A stretch of DNA of 64,000 bases. It comes from Ornithodoros turicata. Taxonomy: Eukaryota; Arthropoda; Arachnida; Ixodida; Argasidae. Shown here piece after piece: positions 35,560 to 47,800 of this stretch (positions within the stretch are counted from its first letter, which is position 1; each line of letters opens with the position of its first letter). The stretch lies in contig NC_088203.1 of assembly GCF_037126465.1 (NCBI RefSeq), positions 54,287,581 through 54,351,580 of the forward strand, written 5' to 3'. The translations under genes and the position numbers were made by a program. The notes below the pieces were generated by a model. That model was not told the origin of the DNA, ran no database searches, and saw only the letters and a list, made by a program, of their open reading frames with translations.

Positions 35560-36150
35560 AACTGAACTTGCATTTTTGTAAAACAACTTCAATATAATGC
35601 AGTCGTAGAGAAATAGTTTCCTTGGTTTTTTGGCATATTGCCCTCACTTCATCTGCTTTCTCTTGGGCCCCGTTTGGGCTATCGTGACCTCAATGGGGGT
35701 CCTGACACACGGTTTGGGAAACACTGAGGCATACTGTATATTGTTACATGTTGTAGTGTACTGAAGCCAGCTTCACTGTTGTATTTTTTCTTCGCATGGT
35801 TACTTCTTCAACATTACTTGAATGAGGAATGCGGAGAATGAGGAAATGTATGCCTTGCATGTTCTGGATGTGCTCTATTTGCTGACCCCTGCTGTTGGGC
35901 TAAAATCCAGCAACTACACAAAAAGATTAACAAATGCAGAACAGGAGACAGAAACACGGACACAATGACATGATTGAGATCATGATATGCTGTCAATTTT
36001 TTTCTGTGTCTCTGGTTCTACATCTTATGAACATGCGCCACATTGCCAGCACCCTTTCCCTCTTGCTACGAAGAGAGCCTCTCAGCAATAAAAATGCGGG
36101 TTGTCAAATGCACGTAAACAGTGGTTAACTTTTTTGGGGGTCTTCACTCA
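35560..36150. repeat. Right arm of the inverted duplication, outer part
   Basis: The reverse complement aligns in order with 29740-30800. Gaps in the alignment correspond to the Penelope-type insertion and about 130 bp near 30400-30530. No coding capacity. Confidence 0.7.
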
Positions 36151-36154
36151 TCTA

Positions 36155-37680
36155 ATGTTTATACCAGAAAATGATCCCCTAGTTCACATGGCATACTGAA
36201 TATGAGTGTGCTACACAGCCACAAACTACATTGTAAATTAGCACTGCAGTATGTTTATTGGCACACATGAAATTACCCTTCATAAGTGCATCATGCAAGC
36301 TGATTGATTCTGATGCCAACTGCTCATGAAATAACGTGGGGTGGGGTGAAAGACACTGGAATCCCATGTTGCGTCACTAGCAGTGCCGTACTCACTCAGC
36401 AGTGATTTTTCACTGAAGCCTGCAACTCAACGATGTAATTTACATCTTGATTGCAGAAAAAGTAAGCACATGTTTGTTATTACTTGGTATACAGTTGAAA
36501 CTTGTTAATGTGATGACGGTCATTCTCGTTGATTTTGGCAATGAAACCATTTTAGGATAAAAAACACCTGTCAAGGTGTAAGCTATGAAAAGTAGTAAAT
36601 TGAGTGAGGCATTTTAAATTGCCTTTTTTCCTTTATATTTTCAGTGTTGACATACATCAGCTTGTGTAACTGTCAACCTGGGCTATTCCAGCCAAAACCA
36701 GCCAGAGATGTAGCTTGACTCTGTTAAATATCACTGAAAAAAATTGTGTGCATTTTTTAGATGATGCATATATCGAATGTAACTCATCATTTTGTTTTCT
36801 TGAACAATGGGGGCACATTAAACTGTGCCGAAATATGAAGTTGTCCCTTACGAGCTTCCTTCTGACATCTACATATGCATCGTTTGTGCGCTTACCTTGC
36901 CTGGTGTTAGAGGGGAACCACGGCTCTGCCATCCCAAAGGGTATGTAGAACGAGAATAAATCTGGTGACGTGGTGAGAACTCGAGAAAGGAACACATTTG
37001 GAGTCAAGTTTACAATAAATTTCTGACACATTAGCATTCTTGAAGGAGACCCAGATTATTTATGCTTGTAACTGATTGCTTGTGATTAGCTTCACATAAA
37101 AATATCAAGCTGATCTATATTAATTGTTTAACCATGTGTTTGAGAATAACAAGCACTTGCAAAAAATTACTGTTTTTTTCAGATAGTATATTCACATATA
37201 GGTCGTCTAAAAGAAATCTTCCCTTATTTGTATAACTAGTCCTCTCCTGCAACATATTGAAAATCTAGAGGTTTATTTTTCTTTAAGAAAAATTTAAAAA
37301 AATTGTCACCATAATGTGCTGCAACTTGTTCGTGAATTGAGGCCATCTAGGAAGCAAAAAAAATAATTTGAGAACCTACAGGTGTATTTGCTCTTACGCA
37401 AGAAAAATGTTTCGTTAGCTCATTCATATCCCATCTGTATGACGCTATAGCACACTTTGAACAAAATCTGCATTCAACCGTTCTGCCCAGTTCTACAGAT
37501 TAATTGCAGTCGCTGCTTCATAACAGCTTTGTCAACATTTATGATTGTTTTCACATACCTGAAGTCATCTGGAAAGTGAACAAATCTCATCATTTCAAGG
37601 GCATACCCTCTCCTATAGCATGTTCAGAATCTGCTGGCATGTGTTTTCTGTAGGTCTTATAGCATCAGCTGACCATATTG
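36155..37680. other. Spacer without recognised genes
   Basis: A 126-codon frame on the minus strand (37037-36657) has no family resemblance and no splice support, so it is not called as a gene. Confidence 0.4.
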
Positions 37681-37688
37681 GCTCAGAT

Positions 37689-38442
37689 CAGGGATGGGCA
37701 GTATTTAAATACATTGTAATTAAAATACTATTTAAAATATAAATACATGTATTTATATTTTGTATTTAAATACAGACTTGAAAAATGTATTTATAATTAT
37801 ATTTAAATACCAATTTTCGGGTATTTATTCTTGTAAATACTTTATAAATACTCTTAAATACAGAATATACTGACTCATATCTTAAAGGTGCCCTGCATTT
37901 GACCTTTCGGGAAGAAGGGCGAGTTTGGGGCGCAATTATGCCGGGTTTACGCTAGCATGCGCAAGCGACAAACCATTTTAGATGGCGAGTTTTTCACTGT
38001 TGTTGCGGACAACGGTCGTGACTACCCGATTACATTGTTCTACGAAGCATCTTCGTCAAATTTAATACAAGCATTTGTTCATCGGCACCTGTGGAGATGC
38101 TGTTCTCCTTTGCGAATCTGGTTGTACGGCCGAACAGAAGATGCCTAAAAGAAGCAGTCTTCGAGAAATTTCTAATATTAAAATCGCCATGATAATCTAA
38201 CAAATAAATGCTATTCTTTCTTGCTGATTTGTCCTTATGATCATAATTATTTCTATAATTCCAGATGACATCTTCCTCACAGTATTTATGGTAGTAGTTA
38301 CGGTATTTAAATACAGTATTTATATTTTGTATTTAAATACTCATTTTGAAAACTATTTATGAAGAGTATTTAAATACCCCTGTCAACAAAGTATTTTGTA
38401 TTTATATTTAAATACTCAAAAAATGTATTATGCCCATCCCTG
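37689..38442 (+). mobile_element. 754-bp hAT deletion derivative
   Basis: Ends CAGGGATGGGCA and TGCCCATCCCTG are perfect inverted repeats, and the target duplication GCTCAGAT lies at 37681-37688 and 38443-38450. The subterminal 150 bp on each side are full of TATTTAAATAC-type motifs, probable transposase binding sites. The interior keeps the end of the transposase gene. Confidence 0.93.
38031..38192 (+). pseudogene. hAT transposase C-terminal dimerisation segment
   Basis: A frame of 53 residues ending in TGA contains SSAPVEMLFSFANLVVRPNR and FEKFLILKS. This is the hAT dimerisation motif (S-x-A-x-VE-x-LFS, then R-P-x-R and the L-LK end). The rest of the transposase was lost by internal deletion, so the element depended on an intact relative. 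Confidence 0.82.
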
Positions 38443-38444
38443 GC

Positions 38445-41175
38445 TCAGATCATGTCAGAATGCGACGTAACAGCTTTTGGAAACAATTTATTATGATCTC
38501 GTGTGCCCTTCAACCACAACAGAAAAAAAAAAAAAACCAGTCTTTCTTTCAGTGGAAATAGGTGTTTTTGCTGCATTAACAGAAGGTGGCTCAAATTAAT
38601 TGTGTACCTCCTTGTGGCCTGGGTGGCGCATGCCTCACTGTGCTTTATGTCCAGTAATTTCTCATCCAACCGCATCTTTTTGGCAGTGAGCCACAACGTA
38701 TGCAGTCTTCAAGCTTTCTTTCACCCGGAAGAACAGCTTACAGCTTTGCAGGCATCAGAATATTTGCACGCAATAAGGGGCAACAATCTAGCCCTATAGG
38801 TGCCAACGTTTTAAATCGTACTGCGAACACAGTCATAGTACCCTATATCACGGCACAAAGCAATTATGTCAAAGTTATGCTTGTGGAGGCAAAGTCACGC
38901 TTGCCAAAGCCAAAGAGGCAAAGTGATGCTTATGGAGGGTTTTATTATGCCCTGCTGCTCAGTGTATGGCTTCCGTTTTTAGCTGGAACAAACCAATAAA
39001 AAAAAATCTGAGGAAAGAAATATGCCACCTTCAGTTGTCATCGACCAAGCAAACTAAGTCAATAATGGTGGTTGTTATTCACTCTGCTATGTGATTGTCT
39101 TCATGTAAATTCACCTCTTTGGTACTGTGGTATCAGGTAGCTTCCTTGTAGCGTAACATATATGTGACCACATAGAGGACAAAGAGGAGGAATTAGCTAG
39201 TCTGGCGTAGGGGCTCTCACACTGGCATAGCTGGTCAAAAAGAAAATGTGGGCCATACATCACATAAGACACAAATACCAGTATATTTTCAGCAAGCACT
39301 GGTTAATTTCTAGTAGGTGCAGTGCATATAGCATGTCCATGGACTGATATTTTATTCTTAGAGAAATAATATTTTTGCAGTTATAAAGGATGACAACATG
39401 TTCTACATCCGAAGCGAATGTACTAATTAGGTCTCGTTTAATTATTAGAAATAGAAGGTCGGTGCAAATGCAATGTCGGTTTCCCTATGTGCCGCTATAG
39501 TTTTCCAAAGAATGCTCGTGACCATTTAGTGCGAGGACATGGCCCCGAAATAATGGCTGTGTGAGAGTAAGTCCCGGAGCGTTCTTTTTGCCTTTTCACT
39601 TGAACGTGAGGAAGAAACAACGCTGCAGAACTGCAAGCAGCACATTTAATGTAATGTCGTACAGGATGCAAGTTTTACAGCGATTTCATATTTCAGCACA
39701 ATATTTATAAGCTGTAAAAATGGGTGCAAGGGTACCATACAGTGAAGTAGCTGGTACCCTAAATTTTAGACCTCTTCTTGGCGTGGGTGCTTGGCATAAA
39801 GAGTGACTGCTAATAAACGTACTTGGGGATTTCTGAATGCGAAGATCATAGGAGAGAAAGGAAGGCAAACAAATACAACAGAGGGTGCCATTCATTTCTC
39901 ACACTTCTGATTTCAGTTACTTCATTGCTCTTAGTTTTCTTCCGTTCCGACATCCGATAACCAGAATTTACACTGTATGTCTACGCGAATAAAAAAGATG
40001 CAAAAATTCCTGTGAGAAAATTTCATGGCTTTTAATACCTTGAAAATGGCATTCTTCGGTTCCAGTGTATTCAAAGCCCAGTGAAAACAAAGTGCTTGAA
40101 GTATTATGTCTAGATACATCTTTTGCAGCTTTTGCATGGCAAATCGTTGTCCAGAAAGGTGCGCGAATCAATGTGGATGTTCCTGAAATTAGAATCTTAT
40201 TTCGTTACACTTTGAGATTACCGTATGCTGGTTATAAAAAAATTAGGACCTCTGCTGACTCAAGTTATTCATTCGAGAGAAAATAGTTTTTTTCTTGCAA
40301 ACAAACACACAATTTCTTCACATTCATATACAGCTTATTTGCAGAAATGCATTTCGAGAGTCTGTCCAGTACCTGTTCCGTGCGTTAATCAGAACGTAGG
40401 CTCACAAGGAAAACCACAGGCAGGTTCCGATTTCACGATTCTACGGTTCTGAGGCTGGAACACACACAAACACGTGCAGACGGATAAACACAACACATCC
40501 ACACGGTATGGGAATCAGGCTTTTTCGTCGATCGTCACTTTTCAACTCTACGACTTCACAACCAAGGCAGCTGCAAGACAATGGCGATGTTCGCGACAAT
40601 GTTCATAATATAGCAGGTGTCCACCATAGCTGGGACGGCTGGGACCAACACCGGGAACTCATTCGGTGACACCACACGAATTCAGAGTTCGACATACTCA
40701 AATTTGACAGGCGAGCAGCTGAGCAAATCATTAACTGCAGTGTCAACAGAATCCTGATAGCCGGCGGAGAATACAGTAAACGATTCGTCCAGACTCGGTA
40801 CTCTCGTTCCCAGCCCACCGCAAAAACCCTCACCCTGCGGGGAACTATTTTGAGACGCGGGAGCCAAAAGCCTTCGCTGCTCTGAGGCTGCCGTGCCTGT
40901 CGACCAATCAGAGACGATTTATTTTGAAAGTTTGAATCTGAAGCGTTTGTATCGCAAAAGTTGATTTTTACGGCTTTATCTTTACACCGTGGATTTTTTC
41001 GTGATTTATTTTGAGGAGTTTATTCTCGAAGTTTATTTTGCGAAGTGTAAACCAGAGTGATCCCCTATCGACGAGTAGGTTTACGTCAAAGGCAGATTGG
41101 GTGGGAGTACAGATGGTAAGGGAGTGCTAAAGAACGAAATTTATTGGAAATGGAGCAAAAGCCAGGAGTCATAAT
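38445..41175. other. Spacer without recognised genes
   Basis: It has an A-rich run at 38520-38535 and a GC-richer segment at 40550-40870 that could be a promoter or first exon on either strand, but no motif decides it. Confidence 0.4.
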
Positions 41176-41180
41176 CTTTA

Positions 41181-41306
41181 ACGTTTTGTTACTCTGGCTT
41201 CCACATCAAAAATACAACGGTAACAAAAATGACGTTTCGACGCCTATGCGGGCGTCCTTTTTGTTATCGTAGAACTTTTGTTGTGGAAGCCATGTAGCAA
41301 AACGAT
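41181..41306 (-). mobile_element. Penelope-type inverted repeat with half a hammerhead core
   Basis: The outer repeats ACGTTTTGTTACTCTGGCTT and the complement of GGAAGCCATGTAGCAAAACG enclose a hairpin. On the minus strand 41257-41231 reads GGACGCC, a CGCAUA loop, GGCGUC, then GAAAC and GUC. That is stem II plus the second core strand of a hammerhead. The CUGAUGA strand is replaced by an A-rich stretch. It has the same architecture as 29823-30100 with unrelated sequence. Confidence 0.5.
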
Positions 41307-41309
41307 AAA

Positions 41310-42115
41310 GAGAAAGACATTTATTGCAGTTACAGTTTGCATGTTGTATTATCTACAATACTCTTTGCAATTCGGAACTACGAAGCAGACAGCATGAAGG
41401 GAGAAGCTGGGACGTTTTACGCCCACTGCAGGCGCGGGAACATAAAGCTCCGATTTGAGAACCAATGGGAGCATCGTAAACTCGCGCGGCTGCACTGTGC
41501 GGCGCCGTGCGCAGTAATACACTTCTCTTGAGACAACGGCGGGAACTTGGCGTGTACTTCGTGCGTTATGTCTGCTTTTGCTGTGCATGTGTGTTGGGCA
41601 ACCTGTTGAAAACGAACAAGGGATAGATGTTTAGACTGCCGTCACGCTGCTGGTGAATCAGTGGACCTCGAACTTGGACTGCATTTTAAGTGAGTGTAGT
41701 ACTCTCTGCTCTGTCTTACTAGGCCTAACTTGGGCTACTTGTAGTGCTTCAGACGCCAGTTTACAGTGCTGTAGTTGCGTGACGGAAGACTTTGATCTGC
41801 ATTGAGCCGCTAGTGAGTTACCATACTCTGCCTTGTTGTGCGATAGACCTTCTGCGCGTTCCTGCGGTAATGCCGCTACGGAGGACTTGTACATTGGTCC
41901 GAGTCTGTTCAAGTATCTCGCCCGCTACATGTGTACGCAGTGCACACTTTTGTCTTTATTGTATTCAAGTAACTCACAGCCAGAACTAATGGACAACAGT
42001 CAGACGGCGCGCTGAGTAAAATCAACAGGGAAACATGCATGTGGCATTCTACATGTTATTTTAGTGCGTCAGTACATCCTGTGAGTGACCTGCGCCCTGT
42101 GTTTTACGGCTATCA
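41310..42115. other. Upstream region of transposase 2
   Basis: No gene or repeat is supported. It would hold the promoter of transposase 2. Confidence 0.4.
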
Positions 42116-42118
42116 GTC

Positions 42119-44184
42119 ATGCCGAAACGAAAATCTATAGACGAAGCAGAATCGAGGGAAGCCAAGAAATTTTTCGATCATTTTTTCTGCTGGCCCATCA
42201 AACAGGCTGTATGAGCCTACGCTTGATGAGCATACTGTTGGACCCTCTAGCAATGATTCGTGTGCCGAGCTAAGCAGTAGTGCCCCTAACGACTCGTCAC
42301 TATCCCCCAGTGACTGTGGCGAACAGTGTTCAGTAGTGCAGGACACGTGCGACTTCTCCTCTCGGAGAATTATCTAGAAGCGTTCCTCATGCTGTGGTGT
42401 CGAGTGTTTCCCCTCATGAACCTCTGCGTAGCAACTGCTCAGAACCATCAACTCAAATGGCGCCAGACTTTGCCGGCCAATTGAAAGAATGGGCGCTCAA
42501 TTACAACATCTGTCATAAAGCAGTAAGTGCCATTCTCAAATTACTAAGATCACATCAATGTCATTCGGATCTGCCGGCGGATGCCCGTACCTTGTTGGGT
42601 ACCCTGCGTTTGAAAAAAACAACTTGTGGACATGCCTCCAGGAAAATACGTCCATTTCGGTTTTGCCGCTACATTTCACAGGCCGTGATGGATGACACCA
42701 TGTTATCAGAAGTGTCACTGTCTGTCAGTGTTGATGGGCTTCCCATTTCTCGTAGTTCTCGTGCCGAGTTGTGGCCGATACAATGCCTCATTGAGAATGC
42801 AAAGAGTAAAAAGCCATTTTTTGTTGGAGTATACCTTGGACATTCTAAACCGTCATCTTCAAACCAGTATTTGGAGCTACTGACGCTTGAATTGAAGGAC
42901 TTGTTGGAAAATGGGATAGAGGTTTCTGGGAGACAAATTACGGTCCGCATTGCAAATTTTATTTGCGACACACCTGCCCGTGCCTTTATCTTAATGACTA
43001 AAGGGCACACTGGGTACAGTTCTTGCTATAAATGCACCGTGCATGGTTCCCAGTCGGGATCGACCACTGTATTCTTGAATCTGGATGCACCCCTAAGATC
43101 TGACGACACGTTTCGTACGCAAATTGATGAGGGCCATCATCGTGGTATAAGCATCCTCACAGAACTCTCAATTGACTGTGTGCAGAGCTTTCCCTTAGAC
43201 TTCATGCATCTCTGCTGCTTAGGTGTCACACGGAAGTTAATACGTCTGATGTGCTTCGGTCCACGTAATGTGGGACCAGCACTTCGCGCACAAATATCGT
43301 CTTCATTGGAGGCATGTCACAGCCATGTACCTCGAGAATTTGCTCGTAAACCACGAGGAATACACGAGCTTGAACACTGGAAGGCAGCAGAGTTTCGAAC
43401 CTTCCTACTTTACCTTGGCTCAGTTGTACCTGCAGGACGTGCGAGTGACACTGTGTACTTAAATTTCCTCGCATTCCATTGCGCATTGTTCATCCTGGCA
43501 GACAAAACGTTATACGTCCAGCAGAATGCATATGCCAAAGAACTCCTTAGATTCTTTGTTGAGGGATTTGTCGAGATATATGGGCCAAGAGAGGTGTCTC
43601 ACAATGTTCATTCTTTGATTCACCTTCCGGACGATGCCCTAGTGCATGGGCCAGTCGACACCTTCTCTGCTTTTCCATTCGAAAACAACATGAAAGCTTT
43701 GAAAAAACTACGAAAGCAGATCGTCCATTAGAGCAGCTCTGTAACCGATTTTCCGAGCTAGAATCAGGTGTGAGAAACATTCCCAGCAATGAACATCATT
43801 ATCCAGTTTTCATGTATGAGCACAGCAGTGGTCCACTCCCCTCTGACTGCAGGGCTCCCCAGTACCGTGCAGATCAGCTCGAGAACGTTTTTCTAAGCAC
43901 GGAAAGAGGCAACAACTGTTGCACGTTAGATGGGGATATAGTGGTCATACAGAACTTTTTTCTATGCGCACTGGAGCAATGTGCGTCATTGGGTGCATGT
44001 ACCTAGAGAAGAAAACCTTTACGAAGTTCCTTTTCAGTCCTCTCGCTTGAATATTTTTGTTGTCAGTGGTAAAGGCGCATTGAGTTCGTGGCCAGTTAGG
44101 AATGTGGTAAAAATGGTTCATATTCCAATGTCCCATAAATTCGCAGTGATTCCACTGCTCCACACAACGCAGCAGCAGCAGTAA
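42119..44184 (+). pseudogene. tnp2-like transposase number 2
   Basis: It starts MPKRKSIDEAES, has a Ser/acid-rich linker, then a long open stretch (42394-43731) with SVDGLPISRSSRAELWPIQC, ICDTPARAF, GHTGYSSCYKCTVHG, SFPLDFMHLCCLGVTRKL and HSLIHLPDDA, and ends SHKFAVIPLLHT before TAA at 44182. The order of blocks is that of tnp2-like transposases, but the sequence is far from number 1. Four single-base frameshifts separate the parts (near 42180, 42355, 43715 and 43955; two in T6 runs). No intron is needed. A DUF4806-type gene follows about 0.7 kb downstream on the same strand. Confidence 0.8.
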
Positions 44185-44869
44185 CTTGAAGGAGTTGTGT
44201 CACTTTGGTAGATATCGTTCACTACTTGATGCACACAATTGTATTGCGCACTAGATTATTAAGGAAAATGGAATTAACCTTCTATGTGTTGTACTTGGTG
44301 AGATATATCCCTTGAACGCATGTTTTTTTGTAAAGCTCCGATATCAAGCCTCCAGTCATTCCCATTGGTCGTCGTAAGCACGTGGGCTCTTTCATGCCTG
44401 CTCGGTGGCAGAGTCTTCTGTGGTGTAAGAGCCACATGAATTTCGGTATTTGCAGTATCTGTTTCCCATCTGTCTATTACCCCCTTGCTGTAAAACTTGG
44501 AATGATATGTTCACAGCAATTAAAGTAATTATGTCTAACTTTAAACAAAGTGTCGCAACTTCTTCAAACGATTTAAGGGGCTCAATGTGAAATTTGCAAC
44601 ATTGCTAATGTTGAAACTACGCGGGTGCGCTGGCGATTTATTTAATCTGCTACTGGTCACTGCGAAGTAGTCTTACAGAGTGTGTTTTCGAATGGGAGCA
44701 GTAAAATGTGAACAGGTAATCCAATGGGGGCCACTCCAACACTTGCCACGCCATTTTTATCGATTTGTACTTGTCCACACAGTCGAAGCAACTTGTCTGT
44801 GTCCAGTTTTGGATCTGCAGGTACTCATGTTTGTGGTTATATAGATGTGCCTGTGCTGAAAACGCCCAG

Positions 44870-47800
44870 GAAAGAGTACCATTGAGAAGTACAACATACA
44901 CCGCATATGTCAAAAGCAATGTTGCCTGGCATGCCTGGTTGAAAAGCAACAACTGTACCTGGCCGCCGGGAAGAGATGCTAGAAAGCTCATACGCAAATG
45001 TGCCTCACCAGATAACACCTGGAGTTCATTCCCAGTACAAGTAAAGGGAGTTTTTGGTAAGTATATATGACAATTAGCAAAAACAGTTGCACTTAATTTT
45101 TATCTCCTGCAGCTACCTATGAAGATGCCATGTTGTGCCTCAAAAAAGCAACGTCCACGTCGGACTTAAATGACAGCGGTGCAGAGCCCGTGCCACCTGC
45201 CAAGAAAAAGCGCAGGCAGCGTTCGTCATCCGCTCTGCTTGGCAGCAGAATTCCACAGATTCCCGAAGACTTTCCAGGTTTGAAGGATTCAGATAACTAT
45301 GCGGCAAAATTGTTCATAAGAGAGCTGATGTTCTGTGGCTGGAATACAAAGCCTCAATACAAACGACAATACATACACAGCCTCAAATGTTTCAGTGACT
45401 TCCATCTTTCATAGCAAAATTGTCGTACCTTTTGTGTGCTTGTAGACCATTCATTTCGTAATAAATGGAACACTTACAGGATCTGGGTGCCGTGCTTCAG
45501 CACCTCGGTTATCACTGAGCACCAGCACAAGTGGTAAATTGTTGCTATGCATTTTTTTGACACTGTGACAGGACAACCTATATCTTCCATCTGTGCAGTT
45601 AATTTTGTTGTTTGTGGCCTTCTAGTTTCACAGGATCATTCAGACAGCTACACAGAATACAGACGCCAAGCACTGGAAAAGTCAGGTGGCAAGAATTGTC
45701 TGCATTTGTGTTACTTGATGTATTGCAGCAGCATTTTTGCAATTTATAGTTAAAATCTCATTGCAGATATACAGGAGAGCTCGTCACCATTACTCTCAAG
45801 TGGTAAGAAAATGGTTCCTTCAGTAGTAATGTTCATTATAAAGTATGGGGCACTATGTGGTAGCTGTACCTATAGGGTTTATTAAGGATAGTGACAGTCT
45901 GAACAGCTGACCAGTGTTCCTTTCTTTGCAGCGACTGCTTCAAGAATCTGTACATCAGAGGCACAGGACGCAAATGTAGAGAGTTGTGGTATGTGGACGA
46001 TGCCTGTGATGCAGTGCTGCTTCTTACATGTCATGCTCTGTATTTTGGTTTTATCAACAGGTGCACCTTACCAGGCAGTGGAGAGTGCATCACTGTGCTA
46101 CACCCCACAACCCTCTCAACTCCAAGGTCAGGATGCTGTTAACCACAGGCTTTTTCATCGCTGAAACCAGTTGTTTAGTAGTAGAGATGTCTGCAATAAC
46201 CATATAAATAATCAAAGTCTACAAGAAAAGGTGGGCGAGATAGAAGTAATGGAGGAGAGCAAAGAACTTGTGCGGCCGCAATACCACCTCCCAGCATGGA
46301 TGTATGGGAGGCCCCATGGTCGATACGTGGGATTCGGCCACGGCCCTGCCTATGTGAATGATTGTACCTTGAATCGCGCCCGGTATAGAGGCGTGACATG
46401 TAGTCTTGTGTGCAATGAAAATGCAGCTGACTGCTGTGTTACATATCCTCCCACTCTCCTTTTCTGTTTTAAGCCCCCCTTCCCCCAAAAGCTTCCCTGG
46501 TCCCCCCTTTTTGCAAATTTACTTCCTTGCAGGTACACATTTAGTCGCATGCGAAAGTGAGCCCCAGCCATCATCTGCACCTCTGCACAGCGGTAAGTGT
46601 AGGCGATGCCTTTTGTAACTTGCGTGATGCAGGTTCTTTTTTATATATATATATAAGTCTCTGCTGTTGTATGTCGATCGAACATATCTGTTTTGAATTG
46701 GTTCCCACCTGAGGATGTTGTGAAAATGCAACTAAGAAAATTCAGTGCACCCTTTATTAAGGTCGTTATACAACATCGTATTTGCATTGGACGGATTACT
46801 AAAAAATTACTCTTCATTATGCAGCAGCATGTAAGAACGTGCGTACTACTAGATCTTTAGCATACGACGTGGGTCATCAATCATTTTGTGTTGGATGAAT
46901 TTAAATAGTGTGCAGGCGGTATATTCATGTGTTCATAGTAATTTATCCTTCAACCGTCAGCAGTGTTCTCATCTTGTATCCACTTAGAGGATTTCCAGAA
47001 GCAAAACAAGTGCAAGCGATTGCTGTGCAAGTTAAACTCCCTTGTGCTGCTGCTTCATGACTAGAACAGCAAGCAAAGTCACTGTTTTTAGTACAAATGT
47101 CTGTTGCTCTCACCTATGCTATTCTTTATGTGCACTGAGGCTAATTGTGAGCTATTGCAATATGTAAAATGCTTTTGTTGCTCCCTCTGTGTTAAATCCA
47201 TGTTTCTTCTGCTTCATCAATGCTGAAACCACTTAATTCATTCTGTGAAGTAACTGATTACATTGGCAAATGAACTTGATCAGCTGATTGCTTGTAACAT
47301 CATTATGAACTTGCACCCCTCACACAGTAAGTTTAACAATTTCTGTATGTGGGTACCTCTGTCCTGTATGTATCGCGTATGCATACCTGCCAGCTCTACC
47401 GGATTATCGAGGGGTCCCCTCAATTTTTTTCAGTCTCCTGATTGTGCAGATGCGCTCTGGATGTTCCCTTATTTTTCTTTAATACTTTTGCAAACGTATT
47501 TCTAAAGAATTAATCTAAACACTAGACTAAATTAAACTTTTACTAAAAGGCAGACCGTAATGTCATTCGCGGCATGATGATCCATGGCTAGGGTTGGGGG
47601 CATGTTTGCTTGTGTTCATGTTTCTCGAAAAGTTGTGCTATCGATCTGGAGTAGCTGCCCTCGGGTAGGCAACCCGTTTCAGGAACGTGGGTTGTTATGT
47701 AATTAAGTTGAATCTGGAACGCAAAGAGTAGGTGCCCTCAACTTCTGGAACGCAGCCATAGAGGAACCTCAGTACAGTGGCAATGCTATTTCGAATGCAT

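Noticed and set aside
36657..37037. 126-codon ORF on the minus strand
   Set aside because: No recognisable domain, no neighbouring exons, AT-rich surroundings.
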